A program made the translations under genes and the position numbers. Shown here one piece after another: positions 1 through 4,031 of a stretch of 6,871 nucleotides of DNA. Position 1 is the first letter of the stretch, and each line of letters begins with the position of its first letter. The notes beneath the pieces were generated by a model, which saw only the letters and a program-made list of their open reading frames with translations, had not been told where the DNA came from and did no database searches. This DNA comes from Chlamydiota bacterium (GTDB taxonomy: Bacteria > Auribacterota > UBA3054 > B51-G9), in contig QMOL01000158.1 in the NCBI GenBank assembly GCA_003648225.1, positions 1 to 6,871 of the forward strand. The letters are read 5' to 3'.

Positions 1-482
1 ATACTATCACGAAGCCATATTCCATCGAAATGCGCGGTATCTGCTGATATATAGCCGACAAAACATCCCGCCGGCATCGAGTACTCCCTGCGACCACGAA
101 GCATCGCTTCGCGAGTTAAAGGATAGAGATCATCAATATCCGGATCTCCTGACGCAATATGCGTATTACCATCAAGCCGAAAATTTACATATCGGCTATG
201 CCGTTGTTCGCCTTGCCAGATCAGGTAGACATAATGGGTGCCCAGCAGCCCGCCAGCCCGAAACCGGATTTTGCCGCGACCTCTGTCAAGCGTGACTGTT
301 TCCTCGAAATAGGGATGTTGCTCGGGATCGCAGACACGTATGGTGCATTGTGAATCTCCTCGTGCCCTCGCCTTAATACGAATAGTGACTGTTTCCAGAG
401 GATGATAAGCGGCTGCATCTGTTTCAAGACCGCCGAATGCGCTTTCGGTTGCTGTAGCATTAACATTGTAATTTTGATTCAT
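1..482 (-). CDS. Partial CDS (N-terminal 160 residues), possible six-hairpin-type glycosidase
   Basis: An open frame starts with ATG at 482 on the minus strand and runs without a stop past the left edge, giving 160 codons plus two bases. There is no signal peptide, so the product is probably cytoplasmic. Residues about 27-105 are beta-rich, with alternating hydrophobic and charged stretches (ETVTIRIKARARG, TIRVCDPEQHPYFEETVTL, HYVYLIWQG), and look like an N-terminal beta-sandwich. After that comes YPLTREAMLRGRREYSMPAG and then HFDGIWLRDS at the edge. A W-x-R-D motif at the entry to the catalytic domain recalls (alpha/alpha)6-barrel glycosidases, but I cannot assign a family from this fragment. 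It lies 45 bases downstream of the oxidoreductase gene on the same strand, so it is probably in that operon. There is no convincing Shine-Dalgarno, only a GGAAAA about 10 bases before the ATG. GC is about 49% by hand count (237 of bases 1-480), well above the neighbouring gene. I am confident it is a gene and unsure of its function. Confidence 0.72.
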   Translation of the reverse strand, partial: MNQNYNVNATATESAFGGLETDAAAYHPLETVTIRIKARARGDSQCTIRVCDPEQHPYFEETVTLDRGRGKIRFRAGGLLGTHYVYLIWQGEQRHSRYVNFRLDGNTHIASGDPDIDDLYPLTREAMLRGRREYSMPAGCFVGYISADTAHFDGIWLRDS

Positions 483-527
483 AAAGTTTTATTTTCCGCG
501 TAGTCAGTGCAATTCGTGTCAAAAAAA

Positions 528-1541
528 TTACTTTCCCTCTTCCTCAAACGGATATTGAAATCCCCATTCTTCCCGCATTTTATCCATGACTTCCATAATT
601 CCGATTGTTTCATCTAAAGGAATTATTTCGCTTTCTGTTTTACCTTCTTTTATGCAGCGAACCACTTCTTCGACTTGGCAAACGAATCCATTAGCCGGAT
701 TTTTTTCGTGAATTTCAATCGTATCTTTTATTTCATTTGTTCCGTCATGTTTTAAGATTGTGTAATCTTCACCGCAGACAAACTGATTAAATTCTATATA
801 ACCTTTCGTGCCGTAAATTTCCGCAGAATTCTTCATCTTCAAATTATAACTCGCAGATATATTCGCAAAACAACCGGATGGAAAACGAAACATATAACAG
901 GAAGTTTCATCCACTCCGGTCTCACTAAACTGTGTCATGGATTTGATTTCGCACGGAAGTTCCCCAAGCATATAACAAACAAATGAAATGGGGTAAATTC
1001 CCATGTCTAAAGTTACTCCACCAGCAAGATCGGGTTCAATTAATCTTCTCGCGTATTTTGGCAGAACTATATTACCGAAAGAGATATCAAACAACTTAAC
1101 TTCTCCTATTTCTTTGTTTTGAATTTTGTCTTTCAATAATTTATAACTTGGTAAAAATCTTACCCAAATAGCTTCCATTAAAAAAAGATTTTTTTCACGG
1201 GCTATACGAACAAGGTCCTTCGCTTGCTTCGCGTTAACAGTAAACGCTTTTTCAACCAACACATGTTTACCGTGTTCCAGAGCCAGTTTAGCATTTTCAT
1301 AATGAAAGTTATGCGTTGTCGCCACATAAATAACATCGATTTCTTTGCTTTCAACTATTTCCTGATAACTATATGCGTGCTCAATACCAAACTCTTCCGC
1401 GAATTTTTCCGCTTTGGAAATTGTTTTTGATGCGATGGCGCACAACTCACTGTCAGTATTTATTTTAAGAGCATCAGCCATTTTTCTTGCAATGATCCCT
1501 GCACCGATAATCCCCCAATTTATTTTTTTGGTTCGATTCAT
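528..1541 (-). CDS. Gfo/Idh/MocA-family NAD(P)-dependent oxidoreductase (dihydrodiol/xylose dehydrogenase-like)
   Basis: This 337-aa protein has the usual length and layout of the Gfo/Idh/MocA family: an N-terminal Rossmann fold (about 7-125) and a C-terminal alpha/beta domain (about 130-330). The nucleotide-binding loop is visible as GAGIIA at 13-18. The conserved Lys of the family's EKP motif is K98, here in the form EKAF (97-100). The catalytic-region motif D-x-G-x-Y-P is DMGIYP at 179-184. The stretch MEAIWVRFLP (122-131) is typical of the subgroup with dimeric dihydrodiol dehydrogenase, NADP-dependent xylose dehydrogenase and 1,5-anhydrofructose reductase. The likely job is oxidation or reduction of a sugar or sugar derivative in the cytoplasm; the substrate cannot be read from sequence. 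It follows the LacI gene after 53 bases and precedes the partial gene by 45, which suggests co-transcription. The ATG follows an A-rich tract with no Shine-Dalgarno. Family assignment is secure; the specific reaction is not. Confidence 0.93.
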   Translation of the reverse strand: MNRTKKINWGIIGAGIIARKMADALKINTDSELCAIASKTISKAEKFAEEFGIEHAYSYQEIVESKEIDVIYVATTHNFHYENAKLALEHGKHVLVEKAFTVNAKQAKDLVRIAREKNLFLMEAIWVRFLPSYKLLKDKIQNKEIGEVKLFDISFGNIVLPKYARRLIEPDLAGGVTLDMGIYPISFVCYMLGELPCEIKSMTQFSETGVDETSCYMFRFPSGCFANISASYNLKMKNSAEIYGTKGYIEFNQFVCGEDYTILKHDGTNEIKDTIEIHEKNPANGFVCQVEEVVRCIKEGKTESEIIPLDETIGIMEVMDKMREEWGFQYPFEEEGK

Positions 1542-1557
1542 TTTTTTATTAATATTA

Positions 1558-1578
1558 ATTACCGATTACCGATTACCG
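1558..1578. repeat. Three tandem copies of ATTACCG
   Basis: Three perfect head-to-tail copies of the 7-mer ATTACCG lie in the 53-base gap between the LacI stop and the oxidoreductase start. Read on the transcribed strand the unit is CGGTAAT. Such short tandem units usually arise by replication slippage. They occupy the place where the oxidoreductase ribosome-binding site would be expected. A short TGCG/CGCA stem (1582-1592) sits beside them and is too weak to call a terminator. Confidence 0.85.
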
Positions 1579-1594
1579 TTGTGCGAAGCGCAAC

Positions 1595-2620
1595 TTACAC
1601 GCTCCCCCCTTCCCAGTAAGAAAAATCCACTGATTGCGATTTAAAACTTTTACCGGGATTCTTCATCTTTTTACTAAGCATTTTTACCGCTTTTACTCCC
1701 ATCTCAATTTCAGGTTCTACCAACGCGTTAATTGTCAATCCGGTGTTCTGTGACAAATAACTTGAAAAAGTTATAATGGCTAAATCTTCGGGAATATGTA
1801 ATTTCGCGTTTCGCGCTGCCTGAATTATCGGTGCCGCAAGTGATGACCAATAAAGTACAAGAGCGTCCGGTCGGTCAGATTGCCGCAAAATTTTTGTAAA
1901 ATATTCCGCTTGTTTTTCCCGCGCGAGAAGTTTATCATTATTATTAATATTTCTTGGTTTTAAACCTGCTTTTTTCATTTCTGCTTTATATCCGGCATAT
2001 CTGTCTGCAACGCTGTAATGATATTCAGAATTATTTCCCGCAAAGTAAGTTATCTCAGTAACATAAGCAATATTCTTGCGTCCCGCTTCAATTAACTTTC
2101 TTACAGCAATTTTTCCCGCTTCAATATTGTCGGGATATACACTGTCCTTACTATGTTTGATATTTATCCAAACAGCCGGCAGTGTGTGCTTTTCTATTTG
2201 TGAAATTACTTCTTCAGAAACCTGATGAGTATAGTCAATTATTAAACCGTCAGCCATCAACGTTTGCAATACTTTAGGTATTTGTGACCGGTCATCAGAA
2301 TAAGCATCGGGAAGCTTTGTCAATAAAAGATGTTTGTCATTCTTTTCGAGTTCATCATGAATACTTTCCAGTAAATGACTTGGCAGGTAACTTTTTCCCG
2401 AGTCGCTGCTCAATAACAACGCTACACAACCGAAACTCCCCTCCTGAATTATTCGCGCGGAAATATTCGGCACATAACCCAAATCAATCGCCGCCTGCCG
2501 TATTTCCTTTCTGCGTTTCTCGGAAATATTATAGTTATCAGCTTTATTATTTAGAATGCGGGACACCACCGAGGGGTGCACTCCGGCCTTTTTTGCAACT
2601 TCTTTTAATGTAACTACCAT
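1595..2620 (-). CDS. LacI/GalR-family transcriptional regulator
   Basis: A 341-aa protein of standard LacI-family length. Residues 4-25 (TLKEVAKKAGVHPSVVSRILNN) form the N-terminal helix-turn-helix and match the LacI/PurR pattern, with S20-R21 of the recognition helix conserved. The hinge helix is at about 50-60 (VPNISARIIQ). Residues about 62-341 form the periplasmic-binding-like effector and dimerization domain, ending in SYWEGGSV. The family represses, sometimes activates, sugar genes, and a bound sugar or sugar phosphate changes DNA affinity. Two details stand out. The hinge residue that is usually the DNA-intercalating Leu (ARSL in PurR) is Ile here (I58). There is also a slightly long loop, KADNYNIS, after the HTH. 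It is the first gene of the minus-strand group and is divergent from the PEP-CTERM gene. The ATG at 2620 fits the family's start; no Shine-Dalgarno precedes it. The family is certain; the ligand and target genes are inferred. Confidence 0.95.
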   Translation of the reverse strand: MVVTLKEVAKKAGVHPSVVSRILNNKADNYNISEKRRKEIRQAAIDLGYVPNISARIIQEGSFGCVALLLSSDSGKSYLPSHLLESIHDELEKNDKHLLLTKLPDAYSDDRSQIPKVLQTLMADGLIIDYTHQVSEEVISQIEKHTLPAVWINIKHSKDSVYPDNIEAGKIAVRKLIEAGRKNIAYVTEITYFAGNNSEYHYSVADRYAGYKAEMKKAGLKPRNINNNDKLLAREKQAEYFTKILRQSDRPDALVLYWSSLAAPIIQAARNAKLHIPEDLAIITFSSYLSQNTGLTINALVEPEIEMGVKAVKMLSKKMKNPGKSFKSQSVDFSYWEGGSV

Positions 2621-2637
2621 TTAATTATTGGATTAGT

Positions 2638-2657
2638 GGCCACGCGAAACTCGTGGT
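2638..2657. repeat. Small inverted repeat CCACG/CGTGG
   Basis: CCACG at 2640-2644 pairs with CGTGG at 2652-2656 around a 7-base loop; a G-T pair and an A-T pair can extend the stem outward. It begins 20 bases upstream of the LacI ATG, between two copies of the GGATTA repeat. On the mRNA it would form a hairpin just before the start codon. Function is unknown and it may be part of the surrounding repeat element. Confidence 0.45.
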
Positions 2658-2676
2658 AAAATTATTGGATTATTAG

Positions 2677-2712
2677 TCCCCCTTTCAAGGGGGTGTCCTT
2701 TAGGGCGGGGGA
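2677..2712. repeat. REP-like palindromic element (C-run/G-run hairpin)
   Basis: CCCCCTT at 2678-2684 is complementary to AAGGGGG at 2687-2693. A second G-run, GGGGGA at 2707-2712, can instead pair with TCCCCC at 2677-2682, so two mutually exclusive hairpins are possible. C-run/G-run elements of this general form are common dispersed intergenic repeats in several bacterial phyla; that point is from general knowledge, not from a second copy in this window. It lies within the predicted LacI mRNA leader. It has no U-tract on either strand, so it is not a standard terminator. Confidence 0.6.
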
Positions 2713-2772
2713 TGTTATTATGGATTAGTGGATTATTGGATATCTTTTCAGATTATCATTTCAAATCAGCCA

Positions 2773-2801
2773 ATTTTACACAATCCTGTGCTTTTTGTCA
2801 A
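2773..2801 (-). promoter_or_regulatory. Predicted sigma70-type promoter for the LacI gene and its operon
   Basis: On the minus strand TTGACA (2801-2796) is a perfect -35 box, and TAAAAT (2778-2773) is a 5-of-6 -10 box, spaced by exactly 17 bases. Transcription would start near 2766 and give a leader of about 145 nt that contains the GGATTA repeats and the C-run/G-run hairpin. It is the best minus-strand promoter match I found upstream of the LacI ATG. Confidence 0.6.
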
Positions 2802-2826
2802 TCAATATGCTCTGCCATTTCACAAC

Positions 2827-2850
2827 AAATTTGACCTTAAAGTCAAATTT
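2827..2850. promoter_or_regulatory. 24-bp near-palindrome between the divergent promoters (candidate operator)
   Basis: Arms AAATTTGAC (2827-2835) and GTCAAATTT (2842-2850) are perfect inverted repeats around the six bases CTTAAA, which are themselves nearly symmetric. The centre lies between the minus-strand -35 (2796-2801) and the plus-strand -35 (2893-2898), about 42 bp upstream of the latter, a usual place for an activator or a shared regulator. It lacks the central CG expected of a LacI-family site, so a different protein may bind it. Confidence 0.5.
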
Positions 2851-2878
2851 ATTCAGCTGTGGCATCAAATAAATCACT

Positions 2879-2889
2879 TGTCATTGACA
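2879..2889. promoter_or_regulatory. TGTCA-T-TGACA inverted repeat next to the plus-strand -35
   Basis: A perfect 5-bp inverted repeat around a single T ends three bases before the -35 box. It shares the TGAC/GTCA core with the larger palindrome at 2827-2850 and with an inverted pair, TTGACAA (2893-2899) and TTGTCAA (2923-2929), that brackets the promoter spacer. These could be half-sites for one regulator, or partly a by-product of -35-like sequence. Confidence 0.35.
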
Positions 2890-2892
2890 CTC

Positions 2893-2921
2893 TTGACAAA
2901 ATAATAATAAAATGATATATT
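2893..2921 (+). promoter_or_regulatory. Predicted strong sigma70-type promoter for the PEP-CTERM gene
   Basis: TTGACA at 2893-2898 is a perfect -35 box. After a 17-base AT-rich spacer, TATATT at 2916-2921 is a 5-of-6 -10 box. Transcription would start near 2928, giving a leader of about 100 nt that begins almost at the hairpin/operator of 2935-2954. An overlapping TTGACA at 2884-2889 has no -10 partner at a good distance. Confidence 0.68.
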
Positions 2922-2934
2922 ATTGTCAAAACCA

Positions 2935-2954
2935 AAAGGCAACCGCTTGCCTTT
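2935..2954. promoter_or_regulatory. Candidate LacI-family operator (also able to form an RNA hairpin)
   Basis: Arms AAAGGCAA (2935-2942) and TTGCCTTT (2947-2954) are perfect 8-bp inverted repeats around CCGC, with a CpG exactly at the dyad. The core GCAA-C-CG-C-TTGC has the same spacing as the PurR-type operator GCAA-A-CG-T-TTGC, and a central CpG is the hallmark of LacI-family sites because the hinge helix inserts there. It starts 13 bases after the -10 box, an ideal position for repression, and the adjacent divergent gene encodes a LacI-family protein. Alternative reading: in RNA it is an 8-bp hairpin with a tetraloop right at the 5' end of the transcript, which could protect the mRNA. Both can hold at once. 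Confidence 0.6.
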
Positions 2955-3019
2955 AAGTTTTTAGGAATAAATATTTAACTAAACGTAATTTGCATTAGCC
3001 AAATTGTAAACTCACAACC

Positions 3020-3025
3020 AAGGAG
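3020..3025 (+). promoter_or_regulatory. Ribosome-binding site of the PEP-CTERM gene
   Basis: AAGGAG lies five bases before the ATG at 3031, a strong Shine-Dalgarno that fixes this start. It contrasts with the three minus-strand genes, which have none. Confidence 0.85.
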
Positions 3026-3030
3026 AAAAA

Positions 3031-3906
3031 ATGAAAAATGTATTAACTATCCTAACTATCGCAATTATTGTTAGTTCGCCATGTATGGCTGTTCATTTCG
3101 ATGGCGGTGCCGGAGCAGGCAATCCTAACTGGAATGCCGCGCTTAATTGGAGTGACGACAATATCCCAACATCTGCAACAGATGTTCAGGCGCTCATAGT
3201 TCCAGGCTACGGTGTTGTAGTAAATAACCCCGGCGCACAGGCAAAATACATCGATGTCGGCACATGGGGATGGGACGGCAGCTTAGCTGTTGCATCTGCG
3301 GGCACACTCTCAATCGCAGAAAATCTTTTTCTTGCGCAAGATGCAGGTAAAACAGGAATTGCAACAAATGATGGTCAGGCTACTGTGACCGGAACCGTTT
3401 ATTTCCAAGCCGGCGAAGGAACATTGATCAACAACGGAACATTAACTGCCGGCGGCATGATTCTTGGTAATATTTACAGTGGCACAAGTACTGTAGTAAA
3501 TACAGGCACGATGGATATCGATGGTTGGATGTACCTTTCTATCAACGGAAGTAATTCTGTTTTCAATATGAACAGCGGAGTGGTAAATGTTACCGGTAAA
3601 CTTGAAATGCCCGACCCTGGTATAGGACATATCAATTTACACGGTGGGGTTTGGACAAACGCTCAGATTGGTCTTAACGGTAACGGTGGTTACACTATCG
3701 AAGTCGGCGATGGAGAAATGTATATTGCAGGCGATCAGACCGGTGCTCTGGATTATATGATCAGCGTTGATTTAATTACAGGTGAAGGTTCCTTGACTCC
3801 GTACTCAAGTTACGATGGCACTTATACAAAACTGGCTGCAATTCCCGAGCCGGCAATCATCGGTTTAATTTCTATTCTCGGCTTAGCTCTTCTTCGCAGA
3901 AAATAA
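3031..3906 (+). CDS. Secreted PEP-CTERM sorting-domain protein, beta-strand-repeat type
   Basis: A 291-aa exported protein. Residues 1-20 are a signal peptide: K2, a hydrophobic core LTILTIAIIV, and a CMA cleavage site before V21. The mature N-terminus carries the pattern NPNWNAALNWSDDNIPTSATD (31-51), a W...NW...P motif common at the start of PVC secreted proteins. Residues about 70-235 are rich in G, N, T and V, with repeating short strands (GTLSI, GTVYF, GTLINNGTLTAGG, GTMDIDGWMYL, GVVNVTGKLEM) that suggest a parallel beta-helix. The C-terminus is the sorting signal: PEP at 272-274, a hydrophobic segment AIIGLISILGLALL, and a basic RRK end. Proteins with this tail are processed by an exosortase and sent to the surface or to exopolysaccharide; no exosortase gene is in the window. 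It has a strong promoter, a candidate LacI operator, a strong ribosome-binding site and its own terminator. The specific role, structural or polysaccharide-associated, is unknown. Confidence 0.9.
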   Translation: MKNVLTILTIAIIVSSPCMAVHFDGGAGAGNPNWNAALNWSDDNIPTSATDVQALIVPGYGVVVNNPGAQAKYIDVGTWGWDGSLAVASAGTLSIAENLFLAQDAGKTGIATNDGQATVTGTVYFQAGEGTLINNGTLTAGGMILGNIYSGTSTVVNTGTMDIDGWMYLSINGSNSVFNMNSGVVNVTGKLEMPDPGIGHINLHGGVWTNAQIGLNGNGGYTIEVGDGEMYIAGDQTGALDYMISVDLITGEGSLTPYSSYDGTYTKLAAIPEPAIIGLISILGLALLRRK

Positions 3907-3932
3907 GCTCCCAACCAACAAGTAGTCAAAAT

Positions 3933-3965
3933 AAATAGCGGTTCTGTATTTAGAGCCGCTATTTT
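3933..3965 (+). terminator. Intrinsic terminator after the PEP-CTERM gene
   Basis: AAATAGCGGTTCT (3933-3945) pairs with AGAGCCGCTATTT (3952-3964) as a 13-bp stem with one G-U pair and a 6-base loop, ending in a T-run. It begins 27 bases after the stop codon. With A-runs on the other arm it could also work for transcription from the opposite direction. It implies that the large downstream gene depends on readthrough or on a promoter of its own. Confidence 0.85.
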
Positions 3966-4031
3966 AAAAATTAAACCATGCACAAGCCGCTCTTCCTCAA
4001 TTCATTTGTTAAAAACTACCCGGAGTAAAAA
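3966..4031 (+). other. Leader of the large secreted-protein gene
   Basis: This 66-base stretch between the terminator and the ATG at 4032 shows a GGAG at 4022-4025, six bases before the start, as a Shine-Dalgarno. I see no convincing -35/-10 pair, so expression by partial readthrough of the terminator is the simplest reading. Confidence 0.5.

Larger units (their letters stand above)
2623..2743. repeat. Dispersed GGATTA-type short repeats in the LacI leader
   Basis: The 13-mer AATTATTGGATTA occurs exactly at 2623-2635 and again at 2660-2672. The 11-mer TGGATTAGTGG occurs exactly at 2629-2639 and 2721-2731. At 2722-2741 the pattern is a run of 8-nt units: GGATTAGT, GGATTATT, then a degenerate GGATAT. 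The copies flank the hairpin element at 2677-2712. This looks like a slippage-prone or repeat-unit-derived sequence with no coding content. Confidence 0.75.

Noticed and set aside
97..111. CGAAGC/GCTTCG hairpin
   Set aside because: It lies inside the partial coding region and has no T-run, so it is most likely chance.
159..353. Short plus-strand open frame
   Set aside because: It lies antisense to the minus-strand partial gene at 1-482, which has a better protein-like composition and reaches the edge; there is no ribosome-binding site.
221..466. Short minus-strand open frame
   Set aside because: It overlaps the 1-482 gene in another frame on the same strand; its composition is not protein-like and it has no recognisable motif.
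483..527. TTGACA on the minus strand between the oxidoreductase stop and the partial gene
   Set aside because: No -10-like sequence lies 16-18 bases downstream; the spacing rules out a good internal promoter.
2284..2613. 109-codon plus-strand open frame
   Set aside because: It is a shadow opposite the DNA-binding end of the LacI gene, with no ribosome-binding site and no recognisable motif.
2935..2962. Hairpin followed by TTTTT as an early terminator or attenuator in the PEP-CTERM leader
   Set aside because: The T-run is separated from the stem by AAG and the hairpin would begin about 7 nt from the predicted start; the operator reading with a central CpG explains it better, though attenuation is not excluded.
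2621..3030. A CRISPR array in the repeat-containing intergenic region
   Set aside because: The repeats are 8-13 nt, irregularly spaced and overlapping, with no constant repeat-spacer pattern and no cas genes nearby.
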